Shown one piece after another: positions 26,350 through 34,490 of a DNA stretch of 64,000 nt. The notes under the pieces were generated by a model that worked only from the letters and a program-made list of their open reading frames with translations, ran no database searches and was not told the DNA's origin. The position numbers and the translations under genes are program-made. Source of the stretch: Clostridia bacterium (lineage in GTDB: Bacteria > Bacillota > Clostridia > Lachnospirales > Lachnospiraceae); assembly GCA_910575245.1 (NCBI GenBank), contig CAJTEN010000017.1, positions 1-64,000 on the forward strand. Direction: 5' to 3'. Numbering within the stretch: the first letter of the stretch is position 1; each line of letters starts with the position of its first letter.

Positions 26350-26931
26350 AGACATTCCTTATCGCGCTTTCTATAATATTAAACCTCAGAAATTCGGGAA
26401 TCGCTTCTTTTAAACATTGTTCTTTCATATCAAGAGAACCATCCAATTTCGCAGCAAGAACAACATCCCACGGATATAGCGGCTCCGGCAGCGTACAGTT
26501 CCTTATATCTTCATAATCATTACACAATGGAAGTTCATTTTCCCTGCTTAAGTAATCAACCATAGCCAAAAAATAAAAACTCTCCCGATACCATTGCCGT
26601 TCCCAATAAGTCCTTATTTGATTCTCCTTTAAAGTATCAATAATAAAATCAATATCTCCCTTATCTTTCACTAAATGACAGATATTACTTTTATATACTT
26701 CAAAATCTCTTAAATTGGAGCGTTTTCATCTTCTTTAAAACATTCTGTTAAAAGTTCTTCCATTGTCAAATGGAGCGTCCTCGCTAATTTATATATTGTT
26801 TCTGCGGTACATTTTTCAATCCTGGTTTTCCCTTTCACAATATCTGATAATGTAGTATATGGTACATGGCTTTCTTTCGCACACTAATAAACAGAAAGCT
26901 GCTTTTCCTTTAATAAATTCATCAATTCCAT
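26345..26931 (-). pseudogene. broken XRE-family HTH regulator
   Basis: Two damaged parts of one gene are visible. The 5' part (ATG at 26931, or 26946) encodes a Cro/CI-type helix-turn-helix, ESHVPYTTLSDIVKGKTRIE, but is interrupted by an in-frame TAG at 26884-26886 (codon 16). It then reads to a stop at 26711-26713. The 3' part continues in a different frame from about 26725 (NLRDFEVYKSNICHLVKDKG) to the stop at 26345. A one-base change in the AAAA near 26722 would rejoin them. The helical C-terminal region with WYRESFYFLAMVDYLSR is typical of a single-gene regulator family in Lachnospiraceae. The 3' half alone could still give 108 residues. Confidence 0.8.
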
Positions 26932-27023
26932 TTCTCTATTCTCCATTTCAGGGATTCATTTTTTATTGATTATAACGGTATATCGTGACAGCGTCAACAA
27001 ATGAAAATTCAATATAAAACATT

Positions 27024-27070
27024 AAAAACCCTTGCAAATGGCATTCACACACCATCCACAAGGGTTTTTT
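27024..27070 (-). terminator. terminator after tsf
   Basis: ACCCTTG and CAAGGGT arms flank an inner GGCATT/ATGG-containing region and are bordered by A and T runs on both sides. The minus-strand RNA ends in UUUUUAAUGUUUU. It lies about 30 bases past the tsf stop and would end rpsB-tsf transcription. Confidence 0.75.
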
Positions 27071-27099
27071 GTCTCTATTCGCTTGTTTTCGACAAATTT

Positions 27100-28035
27100 C
27101 TACTGATTCATCTGCTTCGCAACTTCCTCAGCAAAATTCTCTTCCTTCTTCTCCAGACCCTCTCCTGTCTCAAAACGAACGAATCTCTTCACAGAAAGAT
27201 TAGCGCCGTTCTCCTTGCCAACCTGCTCAAGATATTTGGCAACGGTCTGCTTGCCGTCTTCCGCCTTCACATAAATTTGCTCCAACAGACATACTTCTTT
27301 TAACTCTTTATTGAGACGGCCGTTCACAGCGCCTTCGATCACCTTATCCGGCTTGCCTGCCATCTTGGGATCGTTCTTGATCTGCTCTGTAAGGATCTCT
27401 TTCTCATGAGCCTTGTACTCCTCGGATACTTCATCCGTGGATACATACTTAGGATACAATGCTGCAACCTGCATTGCAATATTGGTCAATGCTTCTTTAA
27501 CTGCATCGTTGACCACATCTGTAGCCGCTTCCACGATAACACCGATTCTACCGCCGCCATGGACATAAGATACGGCACAGCCATCGTTGGCAACTACTTT
27601 CTCAAATCTTCTGATTGTCAGATTCTCACCGATCACGGCGATCTTGTCAACCAGAGCATCTTTTACCGTCTTCGCAGAATCTAAATGCCAGGGTTCTGCA
27701 AGAAAAGCATCCAACTCTGCCGAATCAGACTCAACAGCCTGCTTCGCTACAGCTTCCACATATGCCTGGAAATCCTCATTCTTGGCAACGAAATCTGTCT
27801 CGGAATTCACTTCCACTACCGCTACCGTCTTGTCATCCTTGATTGCTACGCGGCAGAGACCCTCTGCTGCGATTCTTCCTGCCTTCTTCTCCGCCTTCGC
27901 CTGTCCGTTCTTTCTTAAATACTCAACTGCTGCATCCATATCGCCATCGGTCTCTCCGAGAGCTTTCTTGCAATCCATCATACCTGCACCGGTCATTTCT
28001 CTTAATTCTTTTACCATTGCTGCTGTAATAGCCAT
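27100..28035 (-). CDS. tsf: elongation factor Ts
   Basis: EF-Ts exchanges GDP for GTP on EF-Tu. The start MAITAAMVKELREMTGAGMM and the core TDFVAKN (about 80-86) are diagnostic. At 311 residues it is the usual length for Clostridia. GGAGG lies before the ATG. It follows rpsB by 45 bases in the universal rpsB-tsf pair and is followed by a terminator, unlike genomes where pyrH comes next. Confidence 0.97.
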   Translation of the reverse strand: MAITAAMVKELREMTGAGMMDCKKALGETDGDMDAAVEYLRKNGQAKAEKKAGRIAAEGLCRVAIKDDKTVAVVEVNSETDFVAKNEDFQAYVEAVAKQAVESDSAELDAFLAEPWHLDSAKTVKDALVDKIAVIGENLTIRRFEKVVANDGCAVSYVHGGGRIGVIVEAATDVVNDAVKEALTNIAMQVAALYPKYVSTDEVSEEYKAHEKEILTEQIKNDPKMAGKPDKVIEGAVNGRLNKELKEVCLLEQIYVKAEDGKQTVAKYLEQVGKENGANLSVKRFVRFETGEGLEKKEENFAEEVAKQMNQ

Positions 28036-28080
28036 CTATCTGTCCTCCAAATCATTCCTGTTCTATTCGCAAATCCTAAA

Positions 28081-28827
28081 TTATTCGTTATCGCCGTCTG
28101 TCTCTTCCACCTTCTGCGCTTCTGCTTCCTCTACATACTCTTCCGCACCCTGGTTAGCTTCAATCACAGCGTCAGCCATCTTGGAAACGATCAGTTTAAC
28201 AGCTCTGATAGCATCGTCATTACCCGGAATGATGTAATCCAGTTCTTCCGGATCACAGTTCGTATCGCCGATACCGATCAATGTGATGCCCAGTGTGTGA
28301 GCCTCCTGTACACAAATTCTCTCTTTCTTAGGATCTACTACGAAAATACAGTCAGGTGTTCTGGTCATATTCTTGATACCGCCCAGGTTCTTCTCCAGCT
28401 TCTCCCACTCCTTCTTGATCTTGATAACTTCCTTCTTGGGAAGCACATCAAAAGTACCGTCCTCGGACATAACCTCGATTGCCTTCAGTCTGTCAATTCT
28501 GGACTGGATCGTCTTGAAGTTAGTAAGCATACCGCCCAGCCATCTCTCATTTACATAGTACATACCGCAGCGCTCTGCCTCTGTCTTAACGGCATCCTGT
28601 GCCTGCTTCTTAGTACCTACGAACAGGATAGTCCCGCCCTGGGAAGCGACATCAAATACTGCCTTATAAGCCTCATCCACTTTACCTACTGACTTCTGCA
28701 AGTCAATGATATGGATACCATTTCTCTCTGTGAAGATATAAGGAGCCATCTTAGGGTTCCATCTTCTGGTCTGGTGTCCGAAATGCACACCTGCTTCTAA
28801 TAACTGTTTCATTGAAATAACGCTCAT
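28081..28827 (-). CDS. rpsB: 30S ribosomal protein S2
   Basis: S2 binds the 30S head-body junction near S1. The N-terminal [20 protein letters not shown] and the central [11 protein letters not shown] are diagnostic. The real start is the ATG with GGAGGT seven bases upstream; the reading frame remains open 51 codons further up but without S2 similarity. Its 248 residues include an acidic C-terminal tail. It sits just after the flagellar cluster, as in Bacillus. Confidence 0.97.
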   Translation of the reverse strand: MSVISMKQLLEAGVHFGHQTRRWNPKMAPYIFTERNGIHIIDLQKSVGKVDEAYKAVFDVASQGGTILFVGTKKQAQDAVKTEAERCGMYYVNERWLGGMLTNFKTIQSRIDRLKAIEVMSEDGTFDVLPKKEVIKIKKEWEKLEKNLGGIKNMTRTPDCIFVVDPKKERICVQEAHTLGITLIGIGDTNCDPEELDYIIPGNDDAIRAVKLIVSKMADAVIEANQGAEEYVEEAEAQKVEETDGDNE

Positions 28828-28921
28828 TTTTCTACCTCCGTCTGGTTTCTCTTCCATATGGCCTACACTTGCTGCCACTTCCGCGTCATGAAGCACCGGC
28901 AGCCTCCGATCATATGTGATT

Positions 28922-28956
28922 ATTCTTAGTGTGTTTAACACACACTTAATTAGAAT
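28922..28956 (-). promoter_or_regulatory. 35-bp palindrome in rpsB upstream region
   Basis: ATTCT/AGAAT ends enclose AGTGTGTT and AACACACACT arms. A weak promoter (TAAACA at 28932-28937, 17 bases, TATGAT at 28909-28914 on the minus strand) overlaps the right side. It lies between the terminator of the upstream gene and rpsB, so it could be an rpsB operator or just part of the leader. Confidence 0.35.
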
Positions 28957-28961
28957 AACAT

Positions 28962-28987
28962 AAAAAAAGCTCCTTTGCAAGAGCTTT
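28962..28987 (-). terminator. terminator separating flagellar cluster from rpsB
   Basis: AAAGCTC and GAGCTTT pair across an eight-base loop, followed on the minus strand by a T-run (TTTTTTTAT). It begins about 10 bases after the stop of the MltG-like gene. This is a standard intrinsic terminator. Confidence 0.85.
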
Positions 28988-28998
28988 CATAATAAGTC

Positions 28999-29739
28999 CT
29001 ATTCGGCGCCTGTCACGATCCTGGCTATCTGCTCGTCACTGGCATCTGCCGGAATCGAGAAGGTTCCTGTTCTGAGCTTCTTGTCATATCCGTTCTGACA
29101 GAGGAATTCGTCATACGCGTCTGCGGATGACACGATTCCGGCATCAGCCAGTTTCCGGGCCACGGTGTGGGACCCGTCCCCCGGGCTGACCGTAATGCTC
29201 TTAATCTCTGCCGGGGAAGTACTTTCCCTGCCGTTTGCAGGTTCCGGCGATTCTGTATCTTCATCGTTCTTATTGTCCATACTTCCCTGCTGGCCCGCCT
29301 GTGGCCGATCCGAACCGACAGCTTCCTCAGGCTCCGGCTGCGTATTGCCTGCACCCTCGGGCACCTCAGCACCGCTTTGAGAAGCGGCCGCGTCATCGGA
29401 TTTCCCGGCGTTTTCCTCCGGATCTTCCGTCTCGGTATCCTTCGCGGTTATCCCTTCGGATGCCCCATCTCCCATACCGTCAGAACTGCTCTCTATGCCG
29501 TTCCCTGCCTGTTCAGGCTCCATTTTCTGCCCGGACGATATATCCGCAGGCTCTTGTCCCTGTTCTGCTTCCTCATTCATATCAGACAGAACCGTATTCT
29601 CCACCATACCCAGCTCTTTGGCTCTGGCTATGATCTCCTGATCTGTCATTGTTTTTTCACGGGATGTCATGATTCCCATAATGGCCGCGGTCACGGCAAT
29701 ACCGAGCCCCAGCCCCCGCAAGTAATATTTTCGTTCCAT
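28999..29739 (-). CDS. MltG/YceG-like domain protein lacking the catalytic domain
   Basis: A 246-residue membrane-anchored protein: one N-terminal helix (about 8-25), a long low-complexity Glu/Ser/Gly-rich linker, then a C-terminal domain resembling the N-terminal LysM-like part of YceG/MltG (VSPGDGSHTVARKL, then FLCQNGYDKKLRTGTF). The lytic transglycosylase domain with its catalytic Glu is absent. It is probably a wall-binding protein and not an endolytic enzyme. It is the last gene before the terminator and rpsB. Confidence 0.7.
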   Translation of the reverse strand: MERKYYLRGLGLGIAVTAAIMGIMTSREKTMTDQEIIARAKELGMVENTVLSDMNEEAEQGQEPADISSGQKMEPEQAGNGIESSSDGMGDGASEGITAKDTETEDPEENAGKSDDAAASQSGAEVPEGAGNTQPEPEEAVGSDRPQAGQQGSMDNKNDEDTESPEPANGRESTSPAEIKSITVSPGDGSHTVARKLADAGIVSSADAYDEFLCQNGYDKKLRTGTFSIPADASDEQIARIVTGAE

Positions 29740-29800
29740 ACTGTCTCCCAGGATTCCGCTCCGCGGAATCTCAAATCCGTACGCCGTCTTTCCTGCTTTC

Positions 29801-31102
29801 CTATACTCCTTCGAACAGATCGATTACCAGCTTCACCTCGCCCAGGCCCAGGCCCAGTTCCTTGGCAATGGCCATATTGGATCTGCCGGCCTTGTGAAGC
29901 TCCAGAATCCGCTCATTACTGTTGCGCCCATTGTTTTTCGCGAACTGTATATCAACTGTCGGCGTGCTCTCCCGCGCCCCGGTACCGGTCTGTTCCGTGC
30001 CTTCCGCCAGATCCTCATCCATCTCTTCTCTCAGACCGAATCTTCTATCCGGCTTCTCCTCCGTCTCTTGCTTCGGAGCGAATATTCCCAGACTGGCAAG
30101 GGCTGCACCGGCAGGACCCTGTTTCTCTTCCGCCTCGCCCGGTAAATCATCCGGCTCATGGACAATTTCTACCCTCTTAGGTGCAATGGGTTTAAATTCC
30201 TGCTCTGTGGGTGTTTCCGTACCGGCCGCTTCTTCTTTCAAATCCGCCGCCGTAATCCATCCGCCCGGCTGCTCTTCCATCTCATTTGGATCAGACTGCT
30301 GTTCCACAGATACATCATCGCCTTTTGCCATGACAGGAGCATTACTTTCTGCTGCTTCCTCTACCGATACGTCCGCAGCCCTTTCGGGTATGTCCTGATC
30401 AGGCGTCCTCTGCATCTGCCGCACTTCTCTTAACCCCTCCCCCGGGACTGTCTTTGTCTCTGACGGTATATGCGTTTCCGTCATCCGTGTCTCCGCTAAC
30501 TCTGAAGCGATGCGTATGGCTTCCTGCGCCGCCTCTCTGGCCACCCTTGCTGCATTCTGTGCATCCCATACCCCTTTTACCGCTTCATCAGCTGCGCGCA
30601 GTACATCATTGATTCTTGCCGATGCCTCGTCAACCGCACGAAGTACATCATCCGCCTTGTCTGTGGCTTCACTCACAGTATTTTCGGCATCTTTCAATGT
30701 CTCCTTCACTCCGTCGGAAGCTGCTGTCGCTTCATTGACAGTGGTCATCAGATTATCATGTTTGTCGTTCAGCATATCATACAGAAAAACAACCTCTTTA
30801 TGATTCTTATTTATTTCTTCCAGCACGGTATCCGAATACTCATTAATCGCCATGATCTTCTCGTTGGTCAGCCGTTCCATAGCCCGCTCTGTTTTCTCCA
30901 TAGAGTAACTGACAGTCTCCTCTACGATATCATCGATACGGTCCTTAACATGCCCCATCTCGCCGGAAACCATTTTCCTGATCTCATCCTCACTGATCAG
31001 CTTTACTTCCTCATCGATATCCTTCTTCCTTGCAGGCATCAGATATCCCAGCAGAAATACGACGATTCCGATCACAATCAGAATAATCTCTGTTGCACCC
31101 AT
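29801..31102 (-). CDS. DUF6115-type membrane protein, SwrB-like position and layout
   Basis: A 433-residue protein with an N-terminal transmembrane helix (about 5-22), a long coiled coil (about 30-210, heptads rich in Ala/Glu), an acidic variable middle, and a C-terminal HTH-like motif NERILELHKAGRSNMAIAKE then LGLGLGEVKLVIDLF. I recognise this end as DUF6115. It lies just downstream of fliA/sigD and one small gene, exactly where Bacillus encodes SwrB, which has the same plan and promotes flagellar basal-body maturation. Function as a SwrB counterpart is inference. Confidence 0.7.
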   Translation of the reverse strand: MGATEIILIVIGIVVFLLGYLMPARKKDIDEEVKLISEDEIRKMVSGEMGHVKDRIDDIVEETVSYSMEKTERAMERLTNEKIMAINEYSDTVLEEINKNHKEVVFLYDMLNDKHDNLMTTVNEATAASDGVKETLKDAENTVSEATDKADDVLRAVDEASARINDVLRAADEAVKGVWDAQNAARVAREAAQEAIRIASELAETRMTETHIPSETKTVPGEGLREVRQMQRTPDQDIPERAADVSVEEAAESNAPVMAKGDDVSVEQQSDPNEMEEQPGGWITAADLKEEAAGTETPTEQEFKPIAPKRVEIVHEPDDLPGEAEEKQGPAGAALASLGIFAPKQETEEKPDRRFGLREEMDEDLAEGTEQTGTGARESTPTVDIQFAKNNGRNSNERILELHKAGRSNMAIAKELGLGLGEVKLVIDLFEGV

Positions 31103-31151
31103 ACTATTTCCATTCCCTTTCGTGTGCTATCCTGTTATGTTGTAACAGCAC

Positions 31152-31182
31152 TGGGAAGAATGCCGTCCTGACATTCTTCCCA
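31152..31182 (-). other. perfect 11-bp hairpin without U-tract
   Basis: TGGGAAGAATG (31152-31162) and CATTCTTCCCA (31172-31182) pair perfectly with a 9-base loop, in the gap between the small unknown gene and the DUF6115 gene. The sequence after it on the minus strand (GTGCTGTTACAACA) is not U-rich, so an RNA processing or stability role is more likely than termination. Confidence 0.55.
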
Positions 31183-31192
31183 ATAACTCCCA

Positions 31193-31504
31193 CTAAATCA
31201 TCTTTTCACATCTCTTCATGATCACTTTACCGTCGGGTTCCGTCTTCTTCTTCTCTTTCCTGGACTTTCCGCCGTCTCCCCGGTATTCATTACTTCCCTT
31301 ATCCTTAGCGTCAAACTTACGTTCATGATACTCCGGCTGTTTGCCTTCATTGACTCTCTTTACCTGCTTCTCGATCTGTTTGGTCATCTGCTGCCCAAAG
31401 TTAGCCTGTTCGACCATTCCCTTGGTATCATCATTATGTTTGATCGAAGTAAAATCCTGGGCTCTCGTAATCTGCCCCTGCATTTCTACAAATCCTATTG
31501 CCAT
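31193..31504 (-). CDS. small unknown flagellar-cluster protein
   Basis: A 103-residue soluble protein without signal or membrane segment. The N-terminal part (GQITRAQDFTSIKHNDDTKG) and a Lys/Glu-rich charged C-terminal half (KSRKEKKKTEPDGKVIMKR) are visible. No known domain is recognised. It follows fliA by about 100 bases and precedes the DUF6115 gene in the same direction. I have the impression of similar small proteins at this position in other Lachnospiraceae; this is memory and not a search. The start shown has a fair GAGGG site; an internal Met8 with AGGA upstream is the alternative. Confidence 0.65.
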   Translation of the reverse strand: MAIGFVEMQGQITRAQDFTSIKHNDDTKGMVEQANFGQQMTKQIEKQVKRVNEGKQPEYHERKFDAKDKGSNEYRGDGGKSRKEKKKTEPDGKVIMKRCEKMI

Positions 31505-31606
31505 CCCGCTCTGCCCTCTGTCTTGCCGTCCGTCTCCGATTTGTCAAAGCCCGGCTCCTCCATCCCCGGACGGTATATAATAACCCTCTGGTAGATTCCT
31601 TTCAAC

Positions 31607-32395
31607 TTATCGCTTCTTCACACCTGATTCCGTCAGAATACCGATATAATTCCCCATCTTCCCCCGCATCTTCTGGAGCGCTCTCGTATGCAGCTGAGAA
31701 ATCCTGGATTCCGACACTCCCAAAATATTGCTGATCTCTTTCAGAGTCAGCTCTTCATAATAGTATAAGACAATAACCTTGCGCTCCTTCTCTGTCAGAA
31801 GATCCAGCGCCTCCACCAGTATCTTCTTTAGCTCATCCCTCTCCAGCACCGCTTCCGGACTGTCGAACTGGGTGCTCCTGCCCTGGTTCGCCTCATTAGG
31901 CACCTCGCTGCCCTGTTCCAGAAATTCATTCAGAGAGACGATATTGGTAATCTTCATCTGAGACTGCCAGTCCAGATACTCCTCTCCTGTAATGCCAAGA
32001 CCGGCTGCAATCTCCTCATCCGTAGCGCTCCTGCCATATTTTATCTCTATGTCCCTGATCACCGTATCGATCTTCTTCTGCTTCTGTCTGATCGTACGGG
32101 GAATCCAGTCCATCTTACGGATCTGGTCCAAAATAGCGCCTCTGATCCGCAGGCTTGCATAGGTCTCAAATTTGACATCCTTGAGGAAATCAAACTTATC
32201 GATCGCATCAATAAGTCCGAAAATTCCATAACTCACCAAATCCTCATACTCAACATTATAACCGAGATACATGCTCAAACGGCCTGCCACAACCTTCACA
32301 AGCGGGGCATACTCCAATATGATTTTTTCTCTGACTTCAGGAGATTTTGCTTTGGCATACTCCTCCCAAATCTTCTTTTTGCCTGCCTCGTCCAT
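31607..32395 (-). CDS. fliA: FliA/WhiG family RNA polymerase sigma factor (sigma-28 / SigD)
   Basis: The flagellar sigma factor that directs late motility genes such as flagellin and chemoreceptors. Regions 2 (EYEDLVSYGIFGLIDAIDKFD) and 4 (LTEKERKVIVLYYYEELTLKEISNILGVSESRISQLH) are clear, and it has no region 1.1. The 262-residue length is normal. The start used has no strong ribosome-binding site, only AAGGA about 15 bases upstream, so synthesis may be low. In Bacillus, the equivalent gene near the end of the fla/che operon limits motility by transcript level. Confidence 0.95.
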   Translation of the reverse strand: MDEAGKKKIWEEYAKAKSPEVREKIILEYAPLVKVVAGRLSMYLGYNVEYEDLVSYGIFGLIDAIDKFDFLKDVKFETYASLRIRGAILDQIRKMDWIPRTIRQKQKKIDTVIRDIEIKYGRSATDEEIAAGLGITGEEYLDWQSQMKITNIVSLNEFLEQGSEVPNEANQGRSTQFDSPEAVLERDELKKILVEALDLLTEKERKVIVLYYYEELTLKEISNILGVSESRISQLHTRALQKMRGKMGNYIGILTESGVKKR

Positions 32396-32426
32396 TTATG
32401 CTCTGTTCATCCTTCTCTTCGCATTT

Positions 32427-32807
32427 TTATTTTATCTTACCTTCCTCTGCGAGTTCCTTCTCGATGACTTCGCCCTCTTCCATGTCGGCTTCTTCTAACT
32501 GATGTTCAAATCTGTCCAGCATACCTTTGAGAATACATCCTGCAATATAAAATCCGATCAACGAGCACAACAGGATAATCAGCATCGACTTCATGTCGTA
32601 ATGCTGCGTACGCAGAGTAATACTGACAGCCGCGCCGGCCAGCAGCATGACAAAAGGAGGAATCAGCCTGCGCTTCTTCTCCCGAAAAGCCCTTGCCTGC
32701 GCTTCCTTCTTTTCCCTTGCCGACTGTTCCTCGGCGCTTTCCGCTTCAGGATGGTTATCCTGTCCTTCTTCTATTTCTTCAACGGTATTTACAGCTTCGT
32801 TATCCAA
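32427..32807 (-). CDS. unknown two-helix membrane protein between cheD and fliA
   Basis: A 126-residue protein with a highly acidic N-terminus, a basic stretch (FREKKRRLIP), two transmembrane helices (about 48-65 and 72-92) and an acidic C-terminal tail. The start codon is TTG with AAGGA seven bases upstream. It lies in the cheD-fliA gap of the motility operon. No family is recognised, and its operon position is the only hint of a role in motility. Confidence 0.6.
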   Translation of the reverse strand: MDNEAVNTVEEIEEGQDNHPEAESAEEQSAREKKEAQARAFREKKRRLIPPFVMLLAGAAVSITLRTQHYDMKSMLIILLCSLIGFYIAGCILKGMLDRFEHQLEEADMEEGEVIEKELAEEGKIK

Positions 32808-32840
32808 TTTCTATTCCTTTCACCACTTCTACCCTGCCGG

Positions 32841-33326
32841 TTAGATTACACTTTCCGGTTTCCCCACTGCACGGATCACAAAATCTCCCGTCTCCGGATA
32901 GAAAATAACGGTTCTTCCATAATTCTTCCCTGTATCCTGTGCAATAACAGGTATTCTGAGTTGTGCCAGCTTCTTCTTGGTTGCTTCTACATTCCGCTCA
33001 CCCACACGGACCATATCATTCTTGGTCTGGAATGCAAACATCTGTGCACCACCCGCGATTTTGGCAACCAGACGTGTTCTGTTTGCCCCTCTGGCTACTA
33101 CCCGCTTCACCAGCTCTTCTATCCCGGTGTCCGCAAATTTAGGGATATTTGTATTGTTTCGGATAATGGTGCTATCCGGAAGCATGACATGCGCCAATCC
33201 GCCGATCTTGGTAACCGGATCACGGAGTGCGATTCCGACACAGGACCCCAGTCCTAACGTGGTAATGCTGTCAGGACTGACACACACATTCAAATCAGCC
33301 ATACCGACCTTTATCACATTGCCCAT
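32841..33326 (-). CDS. cheD: chemoreceptor glutamine deamidase CheD
   Basis: CheD deamidates receptor glutamines and, in Bacillus, also stimulates CheC. The catalytic pair is C29 in GLGSCVG and H46 in GLAHVMLP, both in their normal contexts, and a conserved Thr is expected nearby. At 161 residues it is normal in size. It follows cheC directly, giving the cheC-cheD pair whose products bind each other. Confidence 0.96.
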   Translation of the reverse strand: MGNVIKVGMADLNVCVSPDSITTLGLGSCVGIALRDPVTKIGGLAHVMLPDSTIIRNNTNIPKFADTGIEELVKRVVARGANRTRLVAKIAGGAQMFAFQTKNDMVRVGERNVEATKKKLAQLRIPVIAQDTGKNYGRTVIFYPETGDFVIRAVGKPESVI

Positions 33327-33391
33327 AATATGACATCTCCTGTTTTATTTTCAATCTATATCCATCAATCTGTATTTATCGTAATCATGTC

Positions 33392-34006
33392 TTATACAAG
33401 TCCTAATGCCGATAAAATCTTACTATAAGAATCCAGATTCGGAACCAGAATAAAGTATCCGTCCAAAACCATCTCATCAAAAAACTGCGTCTGTATCAAT
33501 AACATCTTATCTCCAAGCGTTCCGAATTCAATGGCAGGGACGCTCAGGATGGCGCCCGCCATGTCCACCGTCAAATCCGGGACCGACGGATGAAGCTTTA
33601 AATTGGTCAGGCTGGCAAGAGAGTTCAGGTACGCTGCCGTAATAATATTACCCACTTCCTTCAGCGCCGAAAACTCCATCTCCGAAAACTCTTCTCCTTC
33701 CACCGAAGTCCCCATCAATTTATTCACAAGATGTCTGGCTGCCTGCTTCTCCAGAAGAAACATGATGCTTCCGGCAACATCTCCCTCTATGGCCAGATAA
33801 ATGCCGGCCATGATGATCTCCTCGCCGCCCATCATCTCACCCAGTTCTTTGAACTCCATTAATTTAACCTGCGGAACCGACATATCTACTTTGCACTGCA
33901 TCATCTGCGACAATGCTGTAGTCGCATTGCCGGCTCCGATATTCCCCAGTTCTTTCAAAACATCGAAATACTCATCAGACATTTCTTCTAAAGTAATCCC
34001 GCCCAC
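33392..34006 (-). CDS. cheC: CheY-P phosphatase CheC
   Basis: CheC dephosphorylates CheY-P in Gram-positive chemotaxis. Both copies of the active-site signature (D/S)xxxExxN are present: DVLKELGN near the N-terminus and SALKEVGN in the middle. The start is GTG with GGAGGA upstream, close to the cheW stop. Length is 204 aa. It lies between cheW and cheD. Confidence 0.95.
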   Translation of the reverse strand: MGGITLEEMSDEYFDVLKELGNIGAGNATTALSQMMQCKVDMSVPQVKLMEFKELGEMMGGEEIIMAGIYLAIEGDVAGSIMFLLEKQAARHLVNKLMGTSVEGEEFSEMEFSALKEVGNIITAAYLNSLASLTNLKLHPSVPDLTVDMAGAILSVPAIEFGTLGDKMLLIQTQFFDEMVLDGYFILVPNLDSYSKILSALGLV

Positions 34007-34017
34007 GTTGCATCCTC

Positions 34018-34470
34018 CTAAATATTCTCAAGTATGACCGCATTCAGATCCAGCAGGGAAATCAGTCCTCCTGCACACTTACCCACTCCACATAAGAAAC
34101 TCTCTCTCTCTTCCTTTGAATCATATGCTATCTTCTCAATCTGGTCACTTTCCAGCGTGACCACCTCTTTTACCTCATCTACAATAACTCCGATCAAACC
34201 GTTCATACCTAACTTCAGGATGATGATTCTGCTGGACTTGGTCTCCTCATCCGGTTCCAATCCCATCTTAATACGAATACTCATTACCGGAATAACCTCG
34301 CCGCGCAGATTGATTACCCCTTTCAAAAACGAATCAACCTTCGGCACTCTGGTAATATGCTGCATCCTGACAATATTATCGATATATTTAATATCTATTC
34401 CATACTGCTCATCGCCCAGTTTTATCACGATGAACTGTGTGCTTCCCCCAGCTACTTTTAATTCTTCCAT
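34018..34470 (-). CDS. cheW: chemotaxis coupling protein CheW
   Basis: CheW joins receptors to the CheA kinase. The single SH3-like double-barrel domain includes ITRVPKVDSFLKGVINLRG and VIPVMSIRIKMG, typical of the family. Its 150 residues are normal. It is 20 bases downstream of cheA. Confidence 0.96.
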   Translation of the reverse strand: MEELKVAGGSTQFIVIKLGDEQYGIDIKYIDNIVRMQHITRVPKVDSFLKGVINLRGEVIPVMSIRIKMGLEPDEETKSSRIIILKLGMNGLIGVIVDEVKEVVTLESDQIEKIAYDSKEERESFLCGVGKCAGGLISLLDLNAVILENI

Positions 34471-34490
34471 GTCACCGTTCCTCCCTCTGC

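Noticed and set aside
26274..26516. Plus-strand 80-codon gene
   Set aside because: It is in a different frame from the recognisable IS630 remnant and runs antisense through the XRE pseudogene.
28828..28980. N-terminal extension of rpsB
   Set aside because: A strong site precedes the ATG at 28827, S2 similarity starts there, and the extension crosses the upstream terminator.
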